Below are positions 1 to 10,327 of a stretch of DNA of 64,000 nt, one piece after another. Numbering within the stretch: position 1 is the stretch's first letter; each line of letters starts with the position of its first letter. The position numbers and the translations under genes are program-made. The stretch comes from Oceanicoccus sagamiensis (GTDB lineage Bacteria; Pseudomonadota; Gammaproteobacteria; Pseudomonadales; Dasaniaceae): positions 62,001 to 126,000 of the forward strand of contig NZ_CP019343.1 of assembly GCF_002117105.1 (NCBI RefSeq), given 5' to 3'. Under the pieces are notes generated by a model that saw only the letters and a list, made by a program, of their open reading frames with translations, did not search any database and was not told the origin of the DNA.

Positions 1-450
1 CAGTTTGGGGCTGCTCTGGTCTTTAACCGCACCTTGCCGGAGCGACTATTTGAGTTGATGCGTCTGCGTATTGCCTTTCATAACCAGTGCCGCAGTTGTA
101 TGGCAATCCGCTACTCTTCCGCCGCAGATAGCTTTACTGAAGACGATGTTTGTAGTCTGGAACAGCCGCAAGAAGCTGACAATCTGGATGCCAGAGAAAA
201 GCTGGCGATTGATTTGGGCGAGCGCTTTGCTACCAATCACCTATCCATTGATGACGCTTACTTTGACACACTAAAAGCCGAATTTACCGAAGCGGAAATT
301 ATCGAACTCATGCTGCACTGTGCGCTTTATGTGGGTATGGGAAGAATGGCAGCCCTGCTGGATATGACCGAAGAGCTGCCGGAGGGGTTTCAAAAACCGT
401 TTGGGGAAATGGTGTCCCCAACGGCTGACACCCCGGTTAAGGTGCGTTAG
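1..450 (+). CDS. Carboxymuconolactone decarboxylase/AhpD-like protein, 5' partial
   Basis: The frame is open from the first base (reading QFGAALVFNRTLPERL), so the gene begins upstream of the window and the TTG at 34 is not a real start. The visible part has the alkylhydroperoxidase-like core: a helix with ELMRLRIAFHNQCRSC, that is a CxxC pair as in AhpD-type redox proteins, then acidic helices and a second helical repeat ending LLDMTEEL. Members are small all-helical decarboxylases or peroxidase-like proteins; substrate cannot be told from sequence. It converges on the next gene with a 10-bp gap. Family assignment is fairly firm, function is not. Confidence 0.75.
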   Translation, partial: QFGAALVFNRTLPERLFELMRLRIAFHNQCRSCMAIRYSSAADSFTEDDVCSLEQPQEADNLDAREKLAIDLGERFATNHLSIDDAYFDTLKAEFTEAEIIELMLHCALYVGMGRMAALLDMTEELPEGFQKPFGEMVSPTADTPVKVR

Positions 451-460
451 GGCGGGCCAG

Positions 461-1018
461 CTAAAAAGAATAGCGCAACCCAAGCTCCATACCTTCATTG
501 CGATCATTATCTCGGGAGAGCTCAATATTGGCCCCTAGATGTTCGCTAAGCTTGAACAGCATGCCAAGGGCTAATCCCAGGGTTTCATCGCCCTTTTCAT
601 AGACTGCTGAGGCCTCGCCGTGGAACACAAAGCGCTGGCCCAGCTCGGCATGGAAACCGATTTCTCCACCTTTGGCCAAGCTGTGGTCTTGGTTGCCGTC
701 CTCTTCTTCATCTTCATGCTCAACAATTGCGGCGGCATGGATCACAATGGGGTCATGGGGGTTTAGCCTATAAGCCAGCGCCAGAGCATGGCCGCTAACA
801 TCGACGCCCTTGTCCTCAAGGTCTTCAATCTCACCGCGAATAAAAATATGTTCGCCAATATCATAGCGGGCCAAAATACCTAAGCCACTGGGCCTGGCAT
901 CTTCAGCATCGGGCCGCTCTTCAACATAGCTAAGTTGGATAAAATTATGGGTTTCGCCCAGGGCGAATGATGACGCAGCCAAACAAGCCAGCGCCCACAA
1001 AACGTTTGCGTACTTCAT
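461..1018 (-). CDS. Small outer-membrane beta-barrel-like protein
   Basis: A 185-residue protein with a typical Sec signal peptide (MKYANVLWALACLAASSFALG), alternating hydrophobic/polar strands, an acidic loop rich in E and D around residue 105 (EHEDEEEDGNQD), and a C-terminal Phe in LRYSF, the usual signal for BAM-dependent barrel insertion. I do not recognise a named family. It lies 29 bp downstream of the His/Cys-rich gene on the same strand, so the two are probably cotranscribed and perhaps both connected with metal handling; that link is inference from context only. Confidence 0.6.
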   Translation of the reverse strand: MKYANVLWALACLAASSFALGETHNFIQLSYVEERPDAEDARPSGLGILARYDIGEHIFIRGEIEDLEDKGVDVSGHALALAYRLNPHDPIVIHAAAIVEHEDEEEDGNQDHSLAKGGEIGFHAELGQRFVFHGEASAVYEKGDETLGLALGMLFKLSEHLGANIELSRDNDRNEGMELGLRYSF

Positions 1019-1047
1019 GGATATACCTGTGTGTTAGTTAAAAGAAA

Positions 1048-1392
1048 TTAGATAACTAACAAGGCAATAGGAGGGCGCAGCAGATTACTGGTGATAGTGG
1101 AACGGTATTGCTGATAATAAAACAACTGCACCGAGCGATAGCCTTGCAGCGGATAGGAGGTAATATCCGAGGTGGTACCCAAATGTGAGCAAAGGCAGTG
1201 GCAGTTGTCGTTACAGCTCTGATCAGAGTGATCTTGCGCAGCTAATTGATGTTCGTGATCCGCCGCATGTTCGCTGTGTTGATGGTCAGCTTCGCTAAGC
1301 TCAAACAAAGGCAGGCCGGCATCAACAGCAACGGTCTGTAGCAATAGCAAAGCCAATAACACTCTGGCGATCAATGACTGGGATAAGTTCAC
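1048..1392 (-). CDS. Small exported His/Cys-rich protein, possible metal binding
   Basis: 114 residues: an N-terminal hydrophobic segment (ARVLLALLLLQTVAVDAG) and then a stretch with repeated His (HQHSEHAADHEH) followed by a Cys/His cluster CNDNCHCLCSH. The end reads LLRPPIALLVI. This plan (signal, His-rich linker, Cys cluster, C-terminal RPP) resembles small proteins found beside heavy-metal efflux or copper genes, but I cannot name the family. It is the first gene of a likely two-gene unit with the barrel protein downstream. Metal binding is inferred from composition, not shown. Confidence 0.5.
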   Translation of the reverse strand: MNLSQSLIARVLLALLLLQTVAVDAGLPLFELSEADHQHSEHAADHEHQLAAQDHSDQSCNDNCHCLCSHLGTTSDITSYPLQGYRSVQLFYYQQYRSTITSNLLRPPIALLVI

Positions 1393-1476
1393 GGTAGTAA
1401 CTGTCTTATTGTATGTAGTAATAGCGCAAGGCTAAAGTAAATGCTTAATGAAAGGAAGTAAGAAAATACCAATTTC

Positions 1477-2622
1477 TTATTCTGCCAGTTGATAGCCATC
1501 GGATAAGGTTTGCATAAACGCCACAATGGCCTGCATTTCAGCGTCGGTCATATTTAAATCACCCAGTTCCTCTGTGTTCAGGTTGTCTTGTAGTTCGGGT
1601 TTACCCCATTTCTCTTTGATATCCCGGGAGTTATAGAAATCGACCACCTCTTCCAGAGTATTGAAAATACCGTTATGCATATAGGGCGCGGTATTGGCGA
1701 TATTACGCAGCGTAGAAACTTTAAATTTTCCTTTTTCATCAGGGCCATTATTAATTAACGGGTTTTCCGCCAGACCATAGTCAATATAGTCAGCCCCCTG
1801 CGGATTATGCTCAGCACCCATGGTGTAAAACGGTAATTGGTCGGGGCGGGCCAAACCCAGGTTGTCATAGGTATAATCCGTAAATAGAGGCAAGGCGCCA
1901 TTGTCCTGAAGGCTATTGGGGTGGCAGGCAGCACAGTTGCCTTTGTCTTCTGCTTCAAATAATTGCAGGCCTTTTTTCTCCAAGGCCGTTAAATCTACTT
2001 TGCCCTGCAAATAATAATCATATTTAGAACTAAAGGTGGCGAACTCCGGGCCGTTTTCATAGGCCACTAGCGCATCGGTAACCGCCTTTAAGGCCTTGTT
2101 ATTATCAGACCAGATAGCCTGACCATAGAGCTGCTCCAGTGCTGGGGCATAAGCGGCCTGTTTAACTTTGGCAATTAAGCTTGCTACGTCGGGGTTAGCC
2201 ATTTCCAGAGGGTTTATAAATGGCCCCTGCGCTTGGTCTTGTAAGGTATTGGCGCGGCCATCGAGAAAAAAACCGCCGACCCAATGTTGTTCATCTTGAT
2301 CCCAATAAATAGAGGGCGTAAAGCTTACATAGCTAATGGAGGGCGCATTACGGTTGCCAAACAATTCAGGATTGGCCCCCGGGCTAACCATTTTACCCGG
2401 GTCGGCATAGAAGTTATCGGCTTGGTGACAGGAGTTACAAGACTGGCCCGCGGGCTCTGACAAATTGCTATCGTTAAAAATCAGTTTACCGGTGGCGATC
2501 TTTAGGCTCTGCTTCGCCTCCGAGGCCTCAGCTTGTGAGCTGGTGCCTTGTGGCTCTACCGCACCACAGCCCATCAGCAGTGCGAGGACGGTGAAGATAA
2601 CAACAATGTTACGGCTGACCAT
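1477..2622 (-). CDS. Dihaem cytochrome c peroxidase/MauG-family lipoprotein
   Basis: 381 residues with a lipoprotein signal (lipobox LLMGCG, Cys19) and two c-type haem sites: CNSCH at about residues 62-66 and CAACH near 240. The order and spacing fit the CcpA/MauG family, periplasmic dihaem enzymes that reduce peroxide or carry out high-valent-iron oxidations. Motifs such as APSISYVSFTPSIYWDQDEQHWVGGFFLDGRA and TLRNIANTAPYMHNGIF are typical of the family. Being a lipoprotein it would be tethered in the periplasm. It stands alone, 84 bp upstream of the His/Cys-rich gene on the same strand; nothing nearby identifies a specific substrate. Confidence 0.85.
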   Translation of the reverse strand: MVSRNIVVIFTVLALLMGCGAVEPQGTSSQAEASEAKQSLKIATGKLIFNDSNLSEPAGQSCNSCHQADNFYADPGKMVSPGANPELFGNRNAPSISYVSFTPSIYWDQDEQHWVGGFFLDGRANTLQDQAQGPFINPLEMANPDVASLIAKVKQAAYAPALEQLYGQAIWSDNNKALKAVTDALVAYENGPEFATFSSKYDYYLQGKVDLTALEKKGLQLFEAEDKGNCAACHPNSLQDNGALPLFTDYTYDNLGLARPDQLPFYTMGAEHNPQGADYIDYGLAENPLINNGPDEKGKFKVSTLRNIANTAPYMHNGIFNTLEEVVDFYNSRDIKEKWGKPELQDNLNTEELGDLNMTDAEMQAIVAFMQTLSDGYQLAE

Positions 2623-2706
2623 CGATAAATACTCTGATTGCTTAAAGCGTCAAATAATACAGTAGCTACAGGGAGAAGTCCGCCCCGGCTTATTGGCAGG
2701 CGCTGT

Positions 2707-2810
2707 TTAATGATAGGGGGCTATTTAATGAAAGATACTGTTATTGATAGGGGCGGTTATTGATAGGGGCGGTTATTGATAGACACGTTTATTGATAGAC
2801 CCTGTTTATT
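2707..2810. repeat. Short tandem repeat array, 16-bp unit
   Basis: Four adjacent 16-bp units start TTATTGATAG at 2741, 2757, 2773 and 2789; the first two are identical (TTATTGATAGGGGCGG). Two more degenerate 17-bp copies precede them (from 2707 and 2724) and a partial copy follows at about 2805. The array fills the gap between the dihaem cytochrome gene and the barrel gene. It may be a slippage-prone minisatellite or repeated binding site for the promoter of the cytochrome gene. Confidence 0.8.
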
Positions 2811-2824
2811 AACAAGCACGGTCT

Positions 2825-3787
2825 CTAGATTTTATCCAAATCCAGCTTGGTACTAAACATCAGGCCGCGGCTACCGTCTTGCAGGTCGTCACCATAGCCC
2901 AGTGATAAATCCAAATCCGGCTTGGGTGACCAGGTAATTTTACCGCCCCCAAAAATATCCTGATTGCCATCAGTGGACTTATTCACCTGATTTAGATTTA
3001 GGGAGAAGGAGTATTTTTCGCTGGGGGACCATAAAAAACCGGCGCCAAAGTGTTTTTCATTTTCCGTTTGGTTAGAGCCGTTATCAAACTGGGTCAGGTT
3101 TTTTATTAAGCCCTTTAGCTCCAACGAAAGGTCCTCAATCAGCCGATAACTGGAGGTAAAATCAAACAGGCGGGTTGTTTCAACATCGAGGGCCTGATCC
3201 CGAAACATATCGGAGTCGGAGTATTTGCCCTGCCATACCAGCCTGCCCTGATCCATCGACCCATTTAAGCCCACCGAGTAGCCTTTGGTCTCTTCCAGCA
3301 AATGAATATCAGACGGTTTTACCAAGCGGTAGTTATAGGCCATATCCATATCGAACAGATTATAAAAGGAACGGGAGAAACCTGGCGTTACGGCATAGTG
3401 GTAAGCATTACCGGCCACATCAATTAAACTGTCAGCCTGAATGTTGGCATCGACGGCCAATAAGTCATTTAGCAGCGCGCTGCGCATCGAGGCACTTAAG
3501 GCTTGGGACAGGTCGCCCTTATCATTGTCTCCAGCGTCCTCCACATGGCCTTTAAAGAGATAGTCCACATTGATATCAAACAGGGAGTTACTCATAGCCA
3601 GCCCCAAACCGGAGTTAAACTGGGCTTTGGCTAATTCGTCTTTCTCTGTGCCCACCACTTCGGTATCCAGAGATTTGGCTTGCAGGGCATACTGACCGAA
3701 GTTAAAGGTTTCATAAGCAAGCAGGGATTGGCAAGCTAAGAGCAAGCATCCGCAGAGGGCTGTCTTTGTCACTTTTTGAGTTGTCAC
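2825..3787 (-). CDS. Putative outer-membrane beta-barrel protein, unknown function
   Basis: 320 residues with a signal peptide (ALCGCLLLACQSLLAYE) and then regular amphipathic strands separated by polar turns (SLNLNQVNKS, DLSLGYGDDL), a pattern of a 14-18-stranded barrel. It ends LDKI rather than with an aromatic residue. It resembles poorly described putative barrels of gammaproteobacteria, some annotated with exopolysaccharide systems, but I see no decisive motif. It is monocistronic; the 213 bp upstream separate it from the TetR gene. Barrel topology is likely, role unknown. Confidence 0.55.
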   Translation of the reverse strand: MTTQKVTKTALCGCLLLACQSLLAYETFNFGQYALQAKSLDTEVVGTEKDELAKAQFNSGLGLAMSNSLFDINVDYLFKGHVEDAGDNDKGDLSQALSASMRSALLNDLLAVDANIQADSLIDVAGNAYHYAVTPGFSRSFYNLFDMDMAYNYRLVKPSDIHLLEETKGYSVGLNGSMDQGRLVWQGKYSDSDMFRDQALDVETTRLFDFTSSYRLIEDLSLELKGLIKNLTQFDNGSNQTENEKHFGAGFLWSPSEKYSFSLNLNQVNKSTDGNQDIFGGGKITWSPKPDLDLSLGYGDDLQDGSRGLMFSTKLDLDKI

Positions 3788-4000
3788 ACCATATCCAAAC
3801 TTAGATCAATACGGGAATGCGGGGCCGCAACAGTAAGCAATATAACAGCAATACTAAATAAGTATTTCTGCCTACCGACCCGCTGAGTGAGACTATTTTA
3901 GTCAATCGCCCCATAATGGCCTGCGGATTTTAAAAATCACTCAGCATTAGTTTAAAAAATTATACTCAAGCCACTCGAACTGCGGAGTCTGTAACCCCGG

Positions 4001-4630
4001 TCAGGCCCTTAAGGCCCGCCAAAACATCTGTGCCGTTGCCTCACACATTGCCTCTCTGGCCTTATCATCAACATAAATACCGTCCAATAACAGACGGCTC
4101 ATGCCGTGCAGAGTTCCCCAGGACACCTGAGCAAAGCGCAATGGGTCAAGGTCTGCTGTCACCGCAGGCTGGCCCTGCCAGGCACTAAAGCCATCGAGGT
4201 AGCTGCGGAAGGCGCCATAGGCCTCTTCCTTTAGCGTCTCGGTCAGGCCTTCGGTTTTCCATAAATGGCTACCAAACATCAAGTCGTAGTATTCGCTATG
4301 GCCGATGGCAAAATCGACATAATCTTTAACCAACTGCCTGATCCGCTGCTGGTCAATACTAAAACTGCCCGCAAGCTCTGGCGGGTGTATCGCCAGCCGG
4401 AATTGCCGAAAGCCCTCTTCGGCGATAGCGCAGAGTAATTCCCGCTTATCTTTAAAGTGGTGATAGGGGGCGGTGCGGGACACTCCAACACGATCCGCCA
4501 ATTTACGCATGGAAAGGCCCGCTTCTCCCTGCTCTCGGAGCAAGATAGCCGCTTCATCCAACAGCGTCTTGCGCAGATTGCCGTGGTGATAGTTCTTTTT
4601 ACTGGAGGGTGATTTTTCGCTCATGGCCAT
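4001..4630 (-). CDS. TetR family transcriptional regulator
   Basis: About 209 residues. The N-terminal HTH is clear: NYHHGNLRKTLLDEA, then LSMRKLADRVGVSRTAPYHHFKDKRELL, the TetR DNA-binding signature; the C-terminal half is the variable ligand-binding domain. I start it at the ATG at 4630 (or at 4624, two codons on); an upstream TTG at 4660 would place coding sequence over an operator-like dyad and is unlikely. It is divergent from fadH, and two dyads lie in the shared promoter, so it probably represses itself and the fadH unit until a fatty-acid or acyl-CoA-like ligand binds (inference). Confidence 0.9.
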   Translation of the reverse strand: MAMSEKSPSSKKNYHHGNLRKTLLDEAAILLREQGEAGLSMRKLADRVGVSRTAPYHHFKDKRELLCAIAEEGFRQFRLAIHPPELAGSFSIDQQRIRQLVKDYVDFAIGHSEYYDLMFGSHLWKTEGLTETLKEEAYGAFRSYLDGFSAWQGQPAVTADLDPLRFAQVSWGTLHGMSRLLLDGIYVDDKAREAMCEATAQMFWRALRA

Positions 4631-4647
4631 CAATCTAGCAATGAAAC

Positions 4648-4660
4648 TTGACACTGTCAA
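4648..4660. promoter_or_regulatory. Operator-like dyad TTGAC-N3-GTCAA (site 1)
   Basis: Perfect inverted repeat TTGACACTGTCAA (arms TTGAC/GTCAA, 3-bp spacer) 18 bp upstream of the TetR start. Together with site 2 it occupies the shared promoter with fadH, as expected for a TetR-type autoregulator. Confidence 0.6.
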
Positions 4661-4689
4661 AATTAGATCGTATCTTCACCACTCCAAAC

Positions 4690-4702
4690 TTGACAACGTC
4701 TA
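4690..4702. promoter_or_regulatory. Operator-like dyad TTGAC-N3-GTC (site 2)
   Basis: TTGACAACGTCTA repeats site 1 with the same arm spacing and a degenerate right arm. It is 42 bp from site 1 (four helical turns) and 14 bp before the fadH start codon, so a bound repressor would block translation-proximal promoter sequence. Confidence 0.5.
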
Positions 4703-4707
4703 GATGA

Positions 4708-6738
<2,031 letters not shown>

Positions 6739-6753
6739 ACGAGGAATATTTCG

Positions 6754-7143
6754 ATGAGTGACAACAATTTGCAACGCTGGCATAAAGTGGTATTTGAGCA
6801 GGATATGGTGTTGCTGCAAGAGCTATTAGACGACAATGTGGAGTTCCACTCCCCTACTGTTTGGAAACCCAAGCTGGGCCGAGATGTCACCGCTTTTATC
6901 CTTAGCAATGTGATCGATCTGTTTGAAGATTTTCAATACCACCGGGAATGGACCGATGGCAATGAGATGGCGCTTGAGTTTTCCGCTGCTGTACGCGGTA
7001 AAAATGTCAAAGGCGTTGACCTGATCCGCTGGAACGATGAAGGCAAAATTATTCACTTTGAAGTGCTGGTGCGCCCCTTAAATGGTTTGCAGGCACTGTT
7101 TGAAGAAATGAGTGACCGTGTGGTTGCGGCAGGCTTTGCTTAG
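6754..7143 (+). CDS. NTF2-like/SnoaL-like small protein
   Basis: 129 residues with the cone-shaped NTF2-like pattern: an N-terminal helix pair (LQRWHKVVFEQDMVLLQELL), DDNVEFHSPTVWKP, a middle helix and C-terminal strands (ALEFSAAVRGKNVKGVDLIRWNDEGKIIHFEVLVRPLNGL). Such proteins are small isomerases, dehydratases or ligand binders. A strong GAGGAA site lies 7 bp before ATG, and the 15-bp gap to fadH indicates cotranscription. It may act on the same acyl substrates, but the reaction is unknown. Confidence 0.75.
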   Translation: MSDNNLQRWHKVVFEQDMVLLQELLDDNVEFHSPTVWKPKLGRDVTAFILSNVIDLFEDFQYHREWTDGNEMALEFSAAVRGKNVKGVDLIRWNDEGKIIHFEVLVRPLNGLQALFEEMSDRVVAAGFA

Positions 7144-7151
7144 GACATAAA

Positions 7152-7172
7152 ACAGCCGGCCGCACCGGCTGT
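7152..7172. terminator. Hairpin between convergent genes
   Basis: ACAGCCGG/CCGGCTGT stem of 8 bp with a 5-nt loop, just after the NTF2-like stop and 3 bp before the end of the convergent STAS-like gene. There is no strong T run, so it may be a weak bidirectional terminator. Confidence 0.4.
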
Positions 7173-7174
7173 AC

Positions 7175-7600
7175 TTACGCCGTTTGATTAAACAGTCTGA
7201 CCGTGGCTTGCCCGCTACCAGACTCTACGTCAGGCACCAAACCACCAATACCCAGCCAACGGTGGGCATACTCCTCATTGATAAAATTTCTCGCCTTGAT
7301 GCCGTAGTCTGACAGTAGTTGAACAACAAAGTCATTAGGCCCATAAAGATAAGGCACCAAATAGGCGATGGGGGCGCCCGGAGAGTGCTTTAACATATCC
7401 CGGCTAAAGTCGCCTTCTTTCGACGGCGTATCGTTGGCCAGCCCACAGCGTCGCATATCCACAATATAAGGCTTATTAAGCCCCTCATACTGATTATTTA
7501 TCGCAATCGCATCTCTAAAGGCTGAACGTCGTTCATCCAGAGAAATATTTCCGGTATAAGCAATACGAATAAATTTCTCTTGCTCTCTAACAATATACAT
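7175..7600 (-). CDS. STAS/SpoIIAA-like protein, second of pair
   Basis: 141 residues without signal peptide. The pattern of an N-terminal strand (FIRIAYTGNIS), a helix (ERRSAFRDAIAIN), and a strand ending IVDMRRC followed by further alpha/beta units fits the SpoIIAA/STAS-like fold, which binds partners or small ligands rather than acting as an enzyme. Its ribosome site AGGAGG overlaps the last codons of the upstream gene (encoding RR of RRY), so the two are translationally coupled, with a 3-bp gap. Role unknown; a partner-switching or sensory role is inference. Confidence 0.45.
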   Translation of the reverse strand: MYIVREQEKFIRIAYTGNISLDERRSAFRDAIAINNQYEGLNKPYIVDMRRCGLANDTPSKEGDFSRDMLKHSPGAPIAYLVPYLYGPNDFVVQLLSDYGIKARNFINEEYAHRWLGIGGLVPDVESGSGQATVRLFNQTA

Positions 7601-7603
7601 AAA

Positions 7604-7858
7604 TTAATACCTCCTATAGGGAATTTTCATTGTCTGTAAATTGGACTCCACCATCGCTGAGCTATTGATCAGATAGACATGACCTTCTTCAAAATGACGA
7701 ATGCAATTCAAATAAATACCGGCACTTAAAGGGCTGACATTTTTTACCGCATTAAAATCCAGGATAACTTTTTCCGTGGGTTCTATCGCTTCATAGCGCC
7801 GCCTGAATGCCAGTATATTGCTGATATCCAAATGATGTGGATAGATAACTTTTTTCAT
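7604..7858 (-). CDS. STAS-domain-like small protein, first of pair
   Basis: About 84 residues. The core VILDFNAVKNVSPLSAGIYLNCIRHFEEGHVYLINSS follows the STAS pattern (buried strand with Asp, loop and helix, next strand) of anti-sigma-factor antagonists; the usual phosphorylatable Ser could be one of the two in NVSPLSAG. Three Met codons begin the frame; the third (7858) has the best spacing (8 bp) from a near-perfect AGGAGGTGAT, so I use it. It is divergent from the broken AraC gene at 7927. No kinase or phosphatase partner is visible in the window. Confidence 0.5.
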   Translation of the reverse strand: MKKVIYPHHLDISNILAFRRRYEAIEPTEKVILDFNAVKNVSPLSAGIYLNCIRHFEEGHVYLINSSAMVESNLQTMKIPYRRY

Positions 7859-7926
7859 CATCACCTCCTGCTAGTTAATGTCTTTAAATCCCTGCTATTA
7901 TGTCTAATAAGAAAAAATAGACACTG

Positions 7927-8984
7927 GTGAAACAAGACACCTTGGCGGCATTAATGGACAAAAACTCAACCTCTGCCATCATCGCAATTCTTATTATGAA
8001 AGCGGTAGAATCACTGGGCTTTACCCCTCCCAGTGTGGCGACGTCCAAAGACAAAGCCTGGACACTGGATACGCTAACAACGGCCTATAGCCAGGACGAA
8101 AGCCTGCGCATAGATAACCATGCTATCGATAAACTACTGATCGAGTCCCGCCTGCTATGTAATACCGGGGTATTGGGGTTTATTGCCATGGAAGGCCTGC
8201 AACCAGCAATGCTTAAGTCTTTGGGTTCTCATGGCTGGCTAGCGAAACGCTAAAGGATGGCATTGAGCGGCTGGCTCATTTCAGTGCTTTAATCACAGAC
8301 CGCCTCTCCTTCGAAACGGTATTAGATCAAAACGTTTTCAGTGTGATTATTCGTGGGCATAGCCCTGCCCCCACCAATGAGTCTATTCAGATTGCTACGG
8401 CTATTATTCTAAAAATGTGCAAGCTGACCGCCAATAAAGAAATAGCGCCCATTAAAGCTCATACTATTAATGACTCGTTTCCAAGCAAGGATCTCAGCTT
8501 TATCAAAAAGCTGGTCAACTGTGAGATCGCATTTAATGCTGACTGCTATCAAATTGATTTTAATAACGAGGAATTAGTTAAGCCATTACTCTCCCACTGC
8601 CCTGAAATGACTAACGAGCTTGATAAGACGATGATCAAACAGCTCAACAGTTATCACTCAACCCCTTATAGCAGCAAGGCAATCAAAATTATTTTAAGTA
8701 TTATCGGTTCAGGTACGGTCAGACAACAGCAGGTGGCTAACGCTATGCTGATGACACCCAAGAAGCTGCAAAGAAAACTGGCTAAAGAGCAGACTAATTT
8801 TTCCTCGTTGCTACAACAGGCACGAGAAAAGCTGGCTAAAACCTATCTACAGGATCACCAGTATTCGGTTAAAAAAACAGGTTTTTTACTGGGCTATATG
8901 GATGAAACATCCTTTACCAAGGCCTTTAAAGGTTGGACAGGCGAAACACCTACGGATTTTTTACACCATGCGACAGAGCTTTAA
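7927..8984 (+). pseudogene. AraC family (OruR-type) regulator split by a frameshift
   Basis: The first part, 7927-8253 (GTG start), encodes the beginning of an OruR-type N-terminal domain and stops at 8251. A second frame, open from 8217 to 8984, continues it (LASETLKDGIERLAHFS, then a complete C-terminal HTH with VRQQQVANAMLMTPKKLQRKL and GYMDETSFTKAFKGWTGETPTDF). The two are joined by a -1 shift located between 8217 and 8250. With one base restored the product would be about 352 residues, normal for the family. It may be a real mutation or an assembly indel; the intact HTH suggests recent damage or none. Its likely targets are the divergent STAS pair or nearby genes. Confidence 0.75.
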
Positions 8985-8992
8985 TAAGAGCG

Positions 8993-10294
8993 CTAAAAGC
9001 TAAGCTGGTAATTAAGCATTAATCTAATATCTTCAAGGTCGCGCGCATCATTACCCCGGCAACTGTGCTGCTGCTCTACCCAGGCTTTACGCACCCGAAA
9101 GGATAAACCGCGCAAATACTCTGGCGCAGGTTTGTATTGAATAGTGATATCGGTTTCCTGCTGGTCTGGAGAAGCCTGACTGCCACAATCCGGGGTATCT
9201 CCATCCACATATTTAATATTCGCTTCAATATCTGGCGCACCCATCGCTTTAAGGTACCAGGTCATTGCAATTAAACCGGCATGTTCACCTGGCCTTGAAA
9301 AATCCTTAACCATAACGGAGGTATAACCGGGAACACTGCCCCAAGGGCTGCGCAACAGTTCTGTTTCTGAGTAATAAGTATAGGCCGCGGACACGCTATA
9401 AGCGGGTGACTTCCAGGTGACCTTAGTACCAAAGTGATCAACAGAAAAGTCGCCACCGAGCTTTTTACCTTTAGCTTGTTGATGGGTATATTGACCACCC
9501 CATTGAATAGAACGGCTATCACCTAAGGCATACTGTTTGCTAACTTCCAGGTAGGTATTATCAAAAAATTCTGGCGCATCAAAATAATATAAGCCCGCAA
9601 ACGATCCGTTCTGACCTGTATAAATAGAGCCTATGCCTTTCACATTTTTATCACCGTCTACGTTGGCATCTTCATACAGTGAGATAAATTCGCTATCGTT
9701 CTTGGGTTTTATTTTTGAGACAACACCGCTTACCACCGTCCACGCGGGCGTGATATTGAATGTTACAGAGGCCCCCTCAAAGGTTTGCGGAATCATACGC
9801 GTATCTGACTTATTAATATAAGGCATATTGATTTCGTAGCGGCCAAGCTGCAAGGCGGTAGACCCTAGAATCAAACTGGCATATAACTCTGACAAGCCAC
9901 TGAAGCTGTTGTGGCCACGCTCAAGCAAGCCAGTATCTAACTTATCGTCATCTGCATAAATTTTCTGCGAGGTATAAGCCGTGCCCCCCAGTTTTATTCT
10001 ATCGTCCCAGTAGTCGGTAACCACACTAAACCAGCCTCCCCCAGCCCAGTCCTGTGAGTCGGGAGCCAAATCTCTGTCTCGCTCAAAATAATAGCTGCGC
10101 AAGTGGAGCTTATTATGGCGCTCCTCGGCAAAGGGCAGTTTATATTGAAAAAAAGCAGCGCTAATGGGGGACTGCTCTGATTCAAATTCAAGATACTCAG
10201 GCCCGGTATTGGCCAGCACCTGAGGCGCCTGAATCACAATAAGCAAGCTGAGTAGTTTGGCGCGGAGACTGTTAGCGTTCAAGGTCATCATCAA
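8993..10294 (-). CDS. OprD-family-like outer-membrane porin
   Basis: 433 residues with a signal peptide (LLSLLIVIQAPQVLA) and long amphipathic strands ending in a C-terminal Phe (LMLNYQLSF). Typical segments of the OprD family are present: GGGWFSVVTDYWDDRIKLGGTAYTSQK, LGSTALQLGRYEINMPYINKSDTRMIPQTFEG and GLSFRVRKAWVEQQ. OprD porins are 18-stranded channels for amino acids, peptides or aromatic acids. It lies 33 bp downstream of the AspT-like transporter gene on the same strand, so outer- and inner-membrane passage of the same solute is plausible. Confidence 0.8.
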   Translation of the reverse strand: MMMTLNANSLRAKLLSLLIVIQAPQVLANTGPEYLEFESEQSPISAAFFQYKLPFAEERHNKLHLRSYYFERDRDLAPDSQDWAGGGWFSVVTDYWDDRIKLGGTAYTSQKIYADDDKLDTGLLERGHNSFSGLSELYASLILGSTALQLGRYEINMPYINKSDTRMIPQTFEGASVTFNITPAWTVVSGVVSKIKPKNDSEFISLYEDANVDGDKNVKGIGSIYTGQNGSFAGLYYFDAPEFFDNTYLEVSKQYALGDSRSIQWGGQYTHQQAKGKKLGGDFSVDHFGTKVTWKSPAYSVSAAYTYYSETELLRSPWGSVPGYTSVMVKDFSRPGEHAGLIAMTWYLKAMGAPDIEANIKYVDGDTPDCGSQASPDQQETDITIQYKPAPEYLRGLSFRVRKAWVEQQHSCRGNDARDLEDIRLMLNYQLSF

Positions 10295-10327
10295 TGGGTC
10301 GAGTTGAATAACGAACTCCCGTCGCGG

